Shown here piece by piece: positions 26,200 to 35,257 of a stretch of 64,000 nt of DNA. How positions within the stretch are numbered: the stretch's first letter is position 1; each line of letters starts with the position of its first letter. A model generated the notes under the pieces. It saw nothing but the letters and a program-made list of their open reading frames with translations. It did no database searches and was not told the origin of the DNA. The stretch spans positions 186,001 to 250,000 of the IMG/VR virus record IMGVR_UViG_3300036770_004723. The stretch is one strand, 5' to 3'. Made by a program: the position numbers and the translations under genes. This stretch comes from a virus.

Positions 26200-26542
26200 T
26201 ATGTATTTAGATATAGCTATAATAACCACGGAACCCACTGAACTTCAGTGTTTAAACAAAAAGATTGATAGTGCCTTAAAATTAGAAGGACTTAATTGGG
26301 GTGCTTCCAGAATATTCATATTAAACACTGACCCAAGTATGTTGAATGTAACGCAAAAATTTCACAGGACAGAATTTGCAGGAATAGTTTGGGCCAAAGA
26401 TATAAAACAATTATATTCTTGCACCTATTTTCTATACGCAAGTAGTATAAAAGACAGACATAAATTTAATGCCTTGAAAAAGAAATTTAAAAATTTAAAA
26501 CGCTCTAAGTTTTTAAATTTATCCGACACTAATTTAAGCTAA
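26189..26542 (+). CDS. Hypothetical protein
   Basis: The 117-aa product overlaps the previous gene by 11 bases; an alternative ATG at 26201 lies just past that stop. The N-terminal half looks like an alpha/beta start (YLDIAIITTEPTE) and the C-terminus is strongly basic (KKKFKNLKRSKF). No domain is recognised. Confidence 0.6.
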   Translation: MKNDMYLDIAIITTEPTELQCLNKKIDSALKLEGLNWGASRIFILNTDPSMLNVTQKFHRTEFAGIVWAKDIKQLYSCTYFLYASSIKDRHKFNALKKKFKNLKRSKFLNLSDTNLS

Positions 26543-26567
26543 TGTTGGATTTTATAGGTATAGATTT

Positions 26568-26915
26568 ATGACCAGAGTAGAATTAAACGATTTCTGCTTG
26601 TTGTTGGTCAACAAGTCACTTGATGATTGCACAAACTTTAAAGGAATATCCTTACTGCATTACGCTAGTAATTTTAATGGGTATGATTATGGATGCCATA
26701 TTCATTATTATGGAAAATACAATGTTGTTGAATTCACTTGTGATGGCGTTGATGCTGATACAGTATATTTTGAATATGATCGAAACGAGTATGATCAGGC
26801 TCTAAAACATTTCATGGATATCATTGCAAACTATGAATCTGACTTAGATACCATTTACATCAGAAATCAAATATCTTGCTTATATGATAAGGAAGTTTTT
26901 GATGCAAGATCCTAA
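26568..26915 (+). CDS. Hypothetical acidic protein
   Basis: The 115-aa product has an NGYDYGCHIHYYGKYNVVEF strand region and an acidic helical C-terminus. No family is recognised. It overlaps the start of the GNAT gene by 14 bases, so the two are probably co-translated. Confidence 0.6.
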   Translation: MTRVELNDFCLLLVNKSLDDCTNFKGISLLHYASNFNGYDYGCHIHYYGKYNVVEFTCDGVDADTVYFEYDRNEYDQALKHFMDIIANYESDLDTIYIRNQISCLYDKEVFDARS

Positions 26916-27267
26916 TGTAGATCATTTTATATCGAAAATGCGAAAGCACAGAGAAGTATGTCTTATGGACATAATGCCTTCTTACCTAAGGCAAGTTAAT
27001 GGAGTGTTCTATAAAAGCTGTGTACTTGAAAGAATATATGTTCAACCTAAATTTAGATGTAAAGGTGTAGGCAAGGCTATGATTTTTCGCCTTGCCTCTT
27101 TTGCAGATAAAAACCAATTCCTTGTCCTATTAAATGATTCGACAGCTTACGGATCAGACCCTAAGAGATTAAGAAAATTTTACATTGATATGGGATTTGT
27201 GTTGGCAAAAAATCTAGGTATACACGATTACACTCTATGCAGAATACCTATTAAAAGGCAGCAGTAA
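26902..27267 (+). CDS. GNAT-family N-acetyltransferase
   Basis: ATG 26902 fits the RBS (AGGA, 8 bases away) better than 26884. The 121-aa protein has the GNAT acetyl-CoA site at residues 48-60 (VQPKFRCKGVGKAM, with RxxGxG) and the downstream RKFYIDMGFVLAKN pattern of motif B. It transfers an acetyl group from acetyl-CoA to an unknown target. Phage GNATs may modify host proteins or counter defences, but nothing here identifies the substrate. Its stop lies within a terminator. Confidence 0.75.
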   Translation: MQDPNVDHFISKMRKHREVCLMDIMPSYLRQVNGVFYKSCVLERIYVQPKFRCKGVGKAMIFRLASFADKNQFLVLLNDSTAYGSDPKRLRKFYIDMGFVLAKNLGIHDYTLCRIPIKRQQ

Positions 27268-27281
27268 TGCTGCTTTTTGCG
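27254..27281 (+). terminator. Intrinsic terminator overlapping the GNAT stop
   Basis: A GCAGCA/TGCTGC stem (27258-27263, 27268-27273) with a GTAA loop is preceded by A's and followed by TTTTT. The stop codon (27265-27267) is in the loop region. Confidence 0.8.
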
Positions 27282-27326
27282 TTTGTACAGTATAAAACTA
27301 TAATTTATATAGGTAAGTACGAAACT
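27275..27326 (+). promoter_or_regulatory. Putative promoter, copy of the one near 5764
   Basis: TATAAT at 27299-27304 lies in TATAATTTATATAGGTAAGT. It matches the string upstream of the gene at 5820, including the TTTTGC 18 bases upstream and the terminator directly before. Its recurrence makes it a likely late promoter. Confidence 0.5.
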
Positions 27327-27347
27327 TATAACCAAGAGGATTTTTAG

Positions 27348-28256
27348 ATGAACACACCTTATTTAGACAGTTTGAGTGCAGGCAATTCTTATTTATCTGC
27401 GGACGGCCTCGCTAATATCGAGAACATTGCAGAGTTAAGAAAAGATATTGTTTCATATGTAAAGACCATGAAGCCTCAGGCAGTTGTTAAAAAAGCTGCT
27501 GGTGGTTTTGCAGTTACTATTGTTGTGCCTGTTAAACAACGCAAAGAAGTAACTACTTTAATGGCAGTAGTAAAGCCATTTGCTACAGGTAAAATTGCTG
27601 TAGCTGGTGAAGCAGGTAAATTCACAATGAGTTTTGTTTGTGAAGATAAAGCCACTGCTGAAAAAGCTGTTGAAACTTACGGCCGTTCTGCTAAAGTTGT
27701 CTCACCTATTATGTACTACACTGTACCAAAACGTAGTAAGGCAGTTAAATATAGTGCAGTAAAAACAAAAGCTAAAGAACCGGCTTATATGAAAAAACGC
27801 GCTATTAATATTAGCGAACGGACTTCAGTAAGCGAAGCCGTTACACAATTGCTTCCTGTTTATGCTAAAGGAGTTCTGTCGGCGGCTCTTGAAAAGAAAA
27901 TGATGACAGCTGTTTCTGCGTTAAAAAGTCATATTAACAAAGTACCAAAAGTCAAAGAAACTGCTGGTGCCCAAGCTGATAAAAATCGCGCAGTTAAACA
28001 AAAAGAATATGCAGGTTTAGCTAAAGAAGTTCGTGCCTTGTTAGAAGAATCCGGTATTAAAGCCGCTAATATTGTATTAGGTACTTCAATTGCAGGTCAA
28101 ACACTTTACGTTAAATTGGCATCAGGTAAAGTAATGACGGTTGGACTTTCTTCTGTAGAGAACTTCAACAAAGCTAAAAAAGCTGCCGCTGAAGCTTATA
28201 CTGAAGATGAACTGGATGATGCAGATGAAAAACCTGCACGTCGCCGTCGTAGTTAA
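27348..28256 (+). CDS. Probable virion protein with basic C-terminus
   Basis: The 302-aa Ala/Lys/Val-rich protein follows its own terminator-promoter pair and ends in a hairpin, so it is a transcription unit of its own, consistent with a well-expressed structural protein. It has two beta-rich regions (FAVTIVVPVKQR; ANIVLGTSIAGQTLYVKL), a central helical part with SVSEA, and an acidic-then-basic tail (EDELDDADEKPARRRRS). The family is unknown. Confidence 0.65.
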   Translation: MNTPYLDSLSAGNSYLSADGLANIENIAELRKDIVSYVKTMKPQAVVKKAAGGFAVTIVVPVKQRKEVTTLMAVVKPFATGKIAVAGEAGKFTMSFVCEDKATAEKAVETYGRSAKVVSPIMYYTVPKRSKAVKYSAVKTKAKEPAYMKKRAINISERTSVSEAVTQLLPVYAKGVLSAALEKKMMTAVSALKSHINKVPKVKETAGAQADKNRAVKQKEYAGLAKEVRALLEESGIKAANIVLGTSIAGQTLYVKLASGKVMTVGLSSVENFNKAKKAAAEAYTEDELDDADEKPARRRRS

Positions 28257-28265
28257 TTAAATATA

Positions 28266-28296
28266 GAGGTCACTGTATTTACCGTCCAGTGACCTC
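28266..28296 (+). terminator. Strong hairpin after the 302-aa gene
   Basis: A perfect 10-bp stem, GAGGTCACTG/CAGTGACCTC (28266-28275, 28287-28296), has an 11-base loop. The following GACTCGTTTATT is not a clear T run, so it may be a processing or stability element rather than a terminator. Confidence 0.5.
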
Positions 28297-28317
28297 GACT
28301 CGTTTATTGAGGTAAAA

Positions 28318-28770
28318 ATGAAGCTTAATATACATTTATGTGGTTTTATTTCTGTTTCTCAAGGAAGTAATATTGATGTAAGTTACGCATTTAAAAAAGC
28401 AATAAAAGCTTATATTAATAACCAAAGAATTTTACCTTCGAAAATTGAAAATGGATTAGAGGCAGATGCTGAAGATACTTTAGTCTTAGGTATTTTAAAA
28501 TGTATTCCATACGTCTTACAAGATATTAATTCAAAGATTGTTATTTTTGAAACAAAAGACGGAACTAAACTTAAATCTTGCGTTATATCTGACTCACGTA
28601 TTGTATATGACAATGCAAGTGCTTTCCGTATAGTACCTAAGAACGATGTAATTACACAAGAAAACAAGCCTTTTGTTTATAAAGGCTTAGGTAACAAGAG
28701 CAGTATCTACTTTCCTTATGTTTCTTTTACACATCAAACTTTAGAAAAACATATTAAAAAAATAAGCTGA
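28318..28770 (+). CDS. Hypothetical protein with late-type N-terminus
   Basis: The 150-aa product begins MKLNIHLCGFISVSQGS, a longer variant of the tag. The rest is alpha/beta, with YVLQDINSKIVIFETKDG and an Ile/Val-rich beta core. It has a good RBS (TTGAGG). No family is recognised. Confidence 0.6.
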   Translation: MKLNIHLCGFISVSQGSNIDVSYAFKKAIKAYINNQRILPSKIENGLEADAEDTLVLGILKCIPYVLQDINSKIVIFETKDGTKLKSCVISDSRIVYDNASAFRIVPKNDVITQENKPFVYKGLGNKSSIYFPYVSFTHQTLEKHIKKIS

Positions 28771-28780
28771 GGTAGATAGA

Positions 28781-29545
28781 ATGGATAAGCTTGCTGCCAT
28801 TAAATTTATTATTAACGGTATTACCGGAAATAAAGAATGTTTACCTGATTACACAAAAGATTTGGATACTCAATTTTTAGAGTTTACGGTCAAGGCTTTA
28901 ATAGAAAATGACCACAGGAAACTTAATGTGTTTCTAAATCTGGATAATGATAGTGTAGTCGGTTCTTCTGTAGTTCAAGAGTACGATGCAGCATGTGAAA
29001 ATATGTTTTTACTTGACTCAAATCGTATATTAGATTTAATGTCAGATCCAGAATACGCTTATCCTAAATTTTTTACACAACTTCATCTTAATAATGTACC
29101 AATTAAGTCAGATCAACATTTATATAAAGTTTTAAGAACCTGTGTTTGCTTATACCGACACGAATGTAGTGATGTACTGCATACACTTGGCTCAGGTAAA
29201 TATTTAAATCAAAATGCTTTAGATGTATTTAATATTCTCAATACAATAACATCTGATATTCGTACACTAATAGATTTATCCTTAGAACATGGATACTCTG
29301 TATCTGTTTATGAGCTTATAGACAATGATTCAGACTATGACCGTTATGTTGTTTGGCCTACCTGTAATAACATGCGTATGGTAGAGCAAAATGGTAAAGG
29401 TTATCTATATTCTATGGATAAAAATTCTGAAATATTTGATTTCAGGAACTTTGGAAAAGAAGTCTTTAGGCATTCAGTTCCAGCAAAATATAAAGAAGTA
29501 CAAAGATACTTTCTTTCAGAAATATTAACATTACTATCTTATTAG
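28781..29545 (+). CDS. Hypothetical protein
   Basis: The 254-aa helical protein has a Cys-rich patch near the middle (LRTCVCLYRHECSD) and an acidic N-terminus. No known domain is recognised. It is the first of a short series (this gene, the Acb1-like gene, the MmcB-like gene) with close spacing that may be one accessory module. Confidence 0.6.
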   Translation: MDKLAAIKFIINGITGNKECLPDYTKDLDTQFLEFTVKALIENDHRKLNVFLNLDNDSVVGSSVVQEYDAACENMFLLDSNRILDLMSDPEYAYPKFFTQLHLNNVPIKSDQHLYKVLRTCVCLYRHECSDVLHTLGSGKYLNQNALDVFNILNTITSDIRTLIDLSLEHGYSVSVYELIDNDSDYDRYVVWPTCNNMRMVEQNGKGYLYSMDKNSEIFDFRNFGKEVFRHSVPAKYKEVQRYFLSEILTLLSY

Positions 29546-29556
29546 GAGAATCAAAC

Positions 29557-30057
29557 ATGTCAGGAACATACTTAGCAGTAAAGCCTACAGCACTTTCACT
29601 CAATGACATTAAGAAAATTCAATTAGCCATTAATATTCAAGATCCTATCCCTAAAGAAGAAATTCATTGTACTCTCATGGCCAGCAAAGAAAAAACAGGT
29701 TCAGGTTATTCACCTAATCCAGATATTGTATATTCTGCTTCTGTAACAGGTTGTGATATTTTAGGTGAGAAAGGTTCAGGTTGGCAAGCCTTGATATTAA
29801 AGTTGCACTGTCCTGCATTACAAAGACGCTTTAATTTGGCGAAACACCGAGGCATGGAACACAGTTACCCTGAATTTCTGCCGCATGTAAGTTTAGCCTA
29901 TGAAAAAGATAATGATCTTGAAGGCTACTTGGTAGAGCTTCGAGAATATCTTCAAAAGTCTCCGCAGTTAACTATTGAATTAAGTTACGAGTATATGGAG
30001 CCATTTAACGATACTTGGATCGAAGACGAGATCAAAAAAGATGAATCGAAAGTCTGA
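29557..30057 (+). CDS. Acb1-like 2H phosphoesterase (anti-CBASS candidate)
   Basis: The 166-aa product has two 2H-type motifs: H37-x-T39 (EIHCTLMAS) and H110-x-S112 (LPHVSLAYE), about 73 residues apart. The FLPHVSLAYE end and the later IELSYEYMEPFNDTW resemble what I recall of T4 57B/Acb1, which hydrolyses cyclic oligonucleotides to disarm CBASS defence. The alternative is another 2H member (2'-5' RNA ligase-like). It has a good RBS (TAGGAG) and overlaps the next gene by 17 bases. The family is fairly certain; Acb1 activity is inferred. Confidence 0.7.
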   Translation: MSGTYLAVKPTALSLNDIKKIQLAINIQDPIPKEEIHCTLMASKEKTGSGYSPNPDIVYSASVTGCDILGEKGSGWQALILKLHCPALQRRFNLAKHRGMEHSYPEFLPHVSLAYEKDNDLEGYLVELREYLQKSPQLTIELSYEYMEPFNDTWIEDEIKKDESKV

Positions 30058-30676
30058 GACACTTCGAATTAAAAACGCTGCAACTTATTACATGGTGGAT
30101 AAGAACTACTCAGTTTATGATGAAGTAGGTTTGAAATCTTGTAATAAGTCTAGCAGATTAAGAGCAGACTTAATAGGCTTAAATATAAAAGCTGATATTT
30201 TACTGATTGAAGTTAAAAGCTGTTGGCAAGATTTCGTTACCGATACTAAGTGGGAAAACTATTTAAGTTTCTGCAATAAAATGTACTTTGCTTTATCAGA
30301 AAGTCTTTATGAAAGTAAGCATAAAGACTTTCTACGAAAAAGACTTTCTGAATTTGGCATAGGTATTCTGTTGGTTAATTCCAAGGGAAATGTTAAAGTC
30401 GTTCTAAACGCTAAGAAAAGAAAAGTAGATGGTAAGACACGGCGCTGGCTAGTAACCAAGCTTGCTTGGCGTGGTGGGTATTGCAAAGCTACTTCAGATA
30501 GATCTATGCGATTTAATACGAATCTTACAGATGATAACTCTAGCCTTTTAGAATTTTTGACTTGGCCTAAATCAGCTAGAGCAATCTATGTCAGTAAATA
30601 CCCTAAATGCGGTTACAAAAAATATATTAACTACCCAATTCTTGACGATAAGTTTATAGTTGGTTCTGTGGAGTAA
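30041..30676 (+). CDS. MmcB-like PD-(D/E)XK nuclease-family protein
   Basis: The 211-aa product carries the MmcB signature at 41-83: RADLIGL (D43), IEVKSCWQDF (E57-V-K59, D64), DTKWENYLSFCNKMYFAL. MmcB-family proteins belong to the PD-(D/E)XK nuclease superfamily and are linked to DNA repair. In a phage it could act on host or own DNA. The rest (90-211) is a basic domain. Overlap with the Acb1-like gene suggests coupled expression. The RBS is weak. Confidence 0.75.
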   Translation: MNRKSETLRIKNAATYYMVDKNYSVYDEVGLKSCNKSSRLRADLIGLNIKADILLIEVKSCWQDFVTDTKWENYLSFCNKMYFALSESLYESKHKDFLRKRLSEFGIGILLVNSKGNVKVVLNAKKRKVDGKTRRWLVTKLAWRGGYCKATSDRSMRFNTNLTDDNSSLLEFLTWPKSARAIYVSKYPKCGYKKYINYPILDDKFIVGSVE

Positions 30677-30678
30677 GT

Positions 30679-31062
30679 ATGAAAACAGTTGATGTTAGTG
30701 GTCAAAATTTCCTAAGAAGTCAATTTAAACAGTTGCAAAATATTAGTTTTATTTCGGTATACGGTAATAAAGTAATGGACTCCAGCATTTTGTCTGAGTT
30801 TAGGGGGAAAATACTTTTATTCGTTCCGTGTGTTCCAACAGCAGAAATAAAACAACTTACTAACTATGTTAAAAAACAAAACTTAATAAAAGATAAAAGC
30901 AAAATCCAGCTACCAGAAACAAAGAATCATGATCTGGATAAGATTTGCAGTAAATTCCAAAGAAATTCCGTATTCGAGATCATGGTTTTTATTGAAAAGT
31001 ATTCAGAAGACTTAGGTGACTACCAAGAATACCTATTTACAATTATGCTCAGGAAAAATTGA
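30679..31062 (+). CDS. Hypothetical basic protein
   Basis: The 127-aa alpha/beta protein has a hydrophobic strand (GKILLFVPCVPTAEIKQL) and a basic centre. No domain is recognised. It has an RBS GGAG and is directly followed by the next ATG. Confidence 0.6.
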   Translation: MKTVDVSGQNFLRSQFKQLQNISFISVYGNKVMDSSILSEFRGKILLFVPCVPTAEIKQLTNYVKKQNLIKDKSKIQLPETKNHDLDKICSKFQRNSVFEIMVFIEKYSEDLGDYQEYLFTIMLRKN

Positions 31063-31611
31063 ATGAAAATCTTAATTAGCCTATCAAACGAAAAAATAAA
31101 TAAGAGTAGCGCAACGTTCGGTCCACTTACTGTAGTAGCGAATTTTGCTAACAAAAATATGTACAGTTGTACATGGGCAAATAAGATGAAAAATTCATCT
31201 ACTATATTGACCAAACTTGGATTTAAAAGCTATAGTGTCGTAGTAACTGGTCCAAATTTGCCTGAAAGTTCTCAAGCTTTTAAAGATTTAACTTCAGCTG
31301 CTTTAGGTTTCTTTAGTAATTGCAGTACAGTGCGTTTAGAAGACCTTAATATTGTTAATGGCAGGAAATGGGCAGCGGATTGGATCAAAAACGTAGAAAA
31401 TGTTTCTACGTTAAATGTACGTCTTGACATTAGAAGTAGAGAGCGCGACAATCTTCATATTCCTGTAACTGTAGGAACTGATGTTAAACGGCGCGGTGTA
31501 TTACTGTCTATTACTGAAATGAGTGCTAAATGCCGTGTAATGTTATTAAATGCGGATGGCAGCAATGGTAATGTTCTTGAATTGCCAAAAGATCAAATTT
31601 GGATTGAATAA
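31063..31611 (+). CDS. Tagged hypothetical protein
   Basis: The 182-aa product begins MKILISLSNEKINKSS, a clear example of the tag. The body is beta-rich (ATFGPLTVVANFA; IPVTVGTDVKRRGVLLSI). No known family. The tag suggests a virion-packaged protein. Confidence 0.65.
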   Translation: MKILISLSNEKINKSSATFGPLTVVANFANKNMYSCTWANKMKNSSTILTKLGFKSYSVVVTGPNLPESSQAFKDLTSAALGFFSNCSTVRLEDLNIVNGRKWAADWIKNVENVSTLNVRLDIRSRERDNLHIPVTVGTDVKRRGVLLSITEMSAKCRVMLLNADGSNGNVLELPKDQIWIE

Positions 31612-31620
31612 GGAATAGCT

Positions 31621-34428
31621 ATGTTTCCTATGGTGCAGCAGTACTTAAAAATAGTAAATGATTTAGGATTAGTTCCTTTCGTTTCTTTAAATACCTCTAA
31701 TCAAACTTCAGTTAGTGAAGTAAATTCTGTTAATAGATTGACCTCTGTAGAAAAAGACTCTAATAGTCTTTCATTTATACCTCAACTGTGTATCGATCAA
31801 GATACTGGATACATGAAAGATGATGTTACAGGCGTTTATTATACTTTAAATAGGCTTTATATAGGAACACGGCCTGTAACAGTTTTCTTAAAAGCTTTAG
31901 ATATAGATCCAGAACTAGCTTTACCTAGTCATTTAGTTTGCTCTGTCGGGTACAGTAAAAAACTAAATGAATGGGTTGCTTGGAATTTGACAGGTGCCGA
32001 TTCTTTTTGCAGTCGTGAGGCAGCAGTTTCCTGGGTAAATGAAACATCCAACGTAAACATTGATCGTTATTGTAGTCTTGATAAAATGTTTGCTAGTGCT
32101 GTAATCACATCTAGAGTATTTTTTAAAGCCTTGGATTGCTATTTTGGTAACATTACAGAATCCTTACCTGTAGCCGAATATAAAGAGCAGAATCTAGATA
32201 AAATTTTTGAACACATAGATCTCGATCTAGATAAAATTTTTGAAAACTGTAACGAAAAAGATTCAGGCGCGTTCAATGAAATGGTCGAGCCTTTACTAGC
32301 TTTATTTAAACAAAAAGACGTAGAAAAATCTAAATTTATCTCAGATACTGCTAGGTCTGCAAATCCATTGTACTACCGTATAAGTGGAGAACATAGACAA
32401 CATAATAGAAATATGCCTAAACAAGCTTTGACTGGTCAAAGACACAGCGGCGCACATTATCAACATAATGTACCAACTGATTCAAACCTAACCAAACCAC
32501 ATACTGGAATAAAAATAGGAATTAAAAGAAGTGGTGATCATGTCCAACATAATCATACTGGACCTACTTTTAGTTCTTTGAATAATGAAAGTTTTGTATC
32601 AGAAAGTGCCGAAGATCCAACCAAATATGAATGGTATCGTTATGTTCCAGTTAATGGCCGTAGTATTAGCCTTAAAGGATATCATAAAGAATTTGATCAG
32701 GCCAGTATAGATGATACAGAAGTTTACGGTATTAGACAAATTCGAGGCAAAGAAGAATTCTACTTGACCTTTGGTAATGCTCAAGATTTCGGTATACTTT
32801 TCAGGGTTCCTACTGCTTTGGTTAATCGCGCTATAAAAAATAGCAAAACATATAAAGGTAAGGTTCCTTTAGGTAGAGCAGTAAAGCCTGTTGATGTAAA
32901 AGAAGTGAAGCCTTCTCAGGTTAAAGAAAAAGTAAATAAAATAGTACCAAAAACTGAAAAGCCTTTAACTATAAAAGAACGTCGTGAGGCAGAAAGGCAA
33001 AGACTTTTAGAAGAATCTAAAAATAAGCGACTTCAACCTCAAGTACGCGACCAAGTTATACGTCCCGATGGCAAGATTAATTTAAGTGACATTGATGCCA
33101 TTAATGTTAAATCGCGCGATGTTACATATTTAGGTCTTTACCAACAAAGCATATTCTCAGACGATTACCATGTAGTAATTAATGACGAACGCGATGAATT
33201 ATATTCAAACATAATGAGTGAAATAACTCGCGGTAAGAATAGTAATCCTATAGCGTATTTATTTCGCGTTAGAACAAGTCAAGATTGGGTAGCCCCATAT
33301 CTAGGTGTATCCGCTAATAAGATGCGTATGAACAGTGCTATTGTTAAACGGATAATTGCTTCAAATAAACACGAAGTAATTAAAGGCATTAAAAACGTAG
33401 CAAACTTTGATGAAAAGCCTGAGCTACCTAAAGCAAGTAAGTTCAAACGTGCTGAACCTATTTATTACGGCAATAACTTTGCCGTACTTTCTGAAATAAA
33501 ATCTGCGATTCTCCAAGGCTATTTCACTAAAGCATTCAAAGTAACCGATATTAAAAATCGCAAATCTGTTACTATTGACGATGAAAAAGCCAAGAACGAT
33601 CCGCACTTTGGTATTGAGTCTACGGATACAGATGAATTTATGTTAGTGCTTTCTGCACAAAACAATAATCCGTTCTATCAACATGAAGCAGACGAGATAC
33701 TACAAAGACTTTCACGTATTTATGGACCTACTATTAGAACTGTAGTAAAAGAAAGTAAAACAAGTGAAGGTAAGTTAATGATGTTCGTGGTTATACGTTT
33801 GGCCTTGAAAAAGGTCAGCGATGAACACTTACATAGAAGTAAAGCACTGCATGATCTTGTAAGAAATAATCTAAACAATAAACAGCAAGTGCAGAAAGGC
33901 AGCGATTTTGTTGAAAAACTGGACACATTAAAATCTGAATTCAACAAACTTTACAAGAAATATGAACAAGAAAAGATTCAGGTATCTGCAAAACGAAGCC
34001 ATGAAGAATTGAACTTAAAAACTGAGATCGACAAACTTAAGTTACAACTTCAAGCCAAAGGCACAGCTAATGTAAGACCTATTCTGGATAAGCACGATAA
34101 ACTTGTTCAACAATTAAGTAAATTGCCTGCTAAATACGACGACATGTTAAAAACGGTTGAAGACATTTATTCGGAAGAAATATCTAGGCACCAGCGAGAG
34201 ATTCGTGTTTTAACAAAATCACATTCGTTGAACTTTAAAAATCAATTGATCTTTAATATGCCTGTATACAAAGCCAAATTTGGCCAAACCTTGGTTAGTG
34301 TGGAGGTTGTTGACTACAATATACCTGACGGCACTGTCGGAGTTCGTATTGTACGTGGCGGTGATAGAACAGTCCATTATATAACAAACTTATATTCATT
34401 TTTCGATGAAGAAAAAGTTTTCCCTTAA
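31621..34428 (+). CDS. Large putative virion protein with SGxHxQHN repeats and an SES junction
   Basis: The 935-aa product has an N-terminal domain (1-245). Three copies of SG-x-H-x-QHN follow at 255-262, 276-283 and 304-311, then FVSES at 325-329. A basic domain, a linker (about 410-480), and a long coiled coil near 760-870 come after, and the C-terminus is a beta domain. LDKIFE occurs twice (192-197, 203-208). If cleaved at FVSES, the His-rich N-terminal part would be separated from the rest. The histidine repeats might bind metal. No known family; position suggests a head or tail component. Confidence 0.6.
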   Translation: MFPMVQQYLKIVNDLGLVPFVSLNTSNQTSVSEVNSVNRLTSVEKDSNSLSFIPQLCIDQDTGYMKDDVTGVYYTLNRLYIGTRPVTVFLKALDIDPELALPSHLVCSVGYSKKLNEWVAWNLTGADSFCSREAAVSWVNETSNVNIDRYCSLDKMFASAVITSRVFFKALDCYFGNITESLPVAEYKEQNLDKIFEHIDLDLDKIFENCNEKDSGAFNEMVEPLLALFKQKDVEKSKFISDTARSANPLYYRISGEHRQHNRNMPKQALTGQRHSGAHYQHNVPTDSNLTKPHTGIKIGIKRSGDHVQHNHTGPTFSSLNNESFVSESAEDPTKYEWYRYVPVNGRSISLKGYHKEFDQASIDDTEVYGIRQIRGKEEFYLTFGNAQDFGILFRVPTALVNRAIKNSKTYKGKVPLGRAVKPVDVKEVKPSQVKEKVNKIVPKTEKPLTIKERREAERQRLLEESKNKRLQPQVRDQVIRPDGKINLSDIDAINVKSRDVTYLGLYQQSIFSDDYHVVINDERDELYSNIMSEITRGKNSNPIAYLFRVRTSQDWVAPYLGVSANKMRMNSAIVKRIIASNKHEVIKGIKNVANFDEKPELPKASKFKRAEPIYYGNNFAVLSEIKSAILQGYFTKAFKVTDIKNRKSVTIDDEKAKNDPHFGIESTDTDEFMLVLSAQNNNPFYQHEADEILQRLSRIYGPTIRTVVKESKTSEGKLMMFVVIRLALKKVSDEHLHRSKALHDLVRNNLNNKQQVQKGSDFVEKLDTLKSEFNKLYKKYEQEKIQVSAKRSHEELNLKTEIDKLKLQLQAKGTANVRPILDKHDKLVQQLSKLPAKYDDMLKTVEDIYSEEISRHQREIRVLTKSHSLNFKNQLIFNMPVYKAKFGQTLVSVEVVDYNIPDGTVGVRIVRGGDRTVHYITNLYSFFDEEKVFP

Positions 34429-34432
34429 AATA

Positions 34433-34460
34433 GTGGGGAATTAATTCCCCACAAATCTTT
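34433..34460 (+). terminator. Terminator-like palindrome before the HDOD gene
   Basis: A perfect 20-base palindrome (34433-34452, GTGGGGAATT and its complement) just after the stop codon is followed by AAATCTTTTC. It likely reduces read-through from the 935-aa gene. Confidence 0.6.
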
Positions 34461-34475
34461 TCAGGAATTACTGCT

Positions 34476-35255
34476 ATGCCTGAGTCTTCTTTATTGCATA
34501 TACTATACACAAAAATAGAAAATAAAACTTTAACTTTACCTACTTTGCCTGATGTTGCTGTTAAAGTAATGTCTATTATTGACGCACCTGAAATAAATTC
34601 TAGCGATCTGTGTCGTGCTATAAGTAGAGACAGTGGCATATCCATTAGACTGATAAAGCTTGCCAATTCCGCACATTTCGGCCGCAGCATTAAGATAACT
34701 ACACTACAGCAAGCTGTAGTTCGTTTAGGTTTCAGGCAAGTAAGATCTCTGGTGATTGCTATGGCTATGGAGCAATTATTTATAAGTACAGACTCTGTTA
34801 TACATAACAAATTGCAAAGTATATGGCATGATTCAATTAGAATTACTTCTACAGCAATGGCCTATGATTTTATAATGCACAGAGGTAAATACAGCGATAC
34901 TCTTATGCTGTTAGGTACTACATGCAGACTTGGTATGCTTACTGTACTAACTGAAATCGAAAAAACATTTAGCGCCGATATATTCCCAAAGGTTGATTAT
35001 ACAAATTTAACTATTATTGAAAAACCTATACTTCTATCTCTATTTAAGCATTGGGAATTTCCTCAAGAACTAATTAATATACTAGTTAGTTATTTTGACC
35101 GTGCTGCTGTTTGTCCGCAATCTTGTGGTTTAATTTATGCAGATAAATTTGGAGATAAAAAATTTGAAGAATGTTCTGAGTTGGTTGAATTAGATAAAGA
35201 TATATTTGATAAGATATCAGAACTAGCTAAACAATTTAATAGTATTTTGAGGTAA
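34476..35255 (+). CDS. HDOD-domain protein
   Basis: The 259-aa product matches the HDOD domain from about residue 18: TLPTLPDVAVKVMSII, then LCRAISRDSGISIRLIKLAN, SAHFGRSIKITTLQQAVVRLG, and RQVRSLVIAMAMEQLF. HDOD is a metal-free relative of the HD domain, common in bacterial signalling and usually without phosphodiesterase residues. It lacks the late-block tag. Its role in a phage is unknown; interference with a host second-messenger circuit or virion assembly are both open. It is followed 2 bases later by the topoisomerase gene. Confidence 0.8.
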   Translation: MPESSLLHILYTKIENKTLTLPTLPDVAVKVMSIIDAPEINSSDLCRAISRDSGISIRLIKLANSAHFGRSIKITTLQQAVVRLGFRQVRSLVIAMAMEQLFISTDSVIHNKLQSIWHDSIRITSTAMAYDFIMHRGKYSDTLMLLGTTCRLGMLTVLTEIEKTFSADIFPKVDYTNLTIIEKPILLSLFKHWEFPQELINILVSYFDRAAVCPQSCGLIYADKFGDKKFEECSELVELDKDIFDKISELAKQFNSILR

Positions 35256-35257
35256 CT

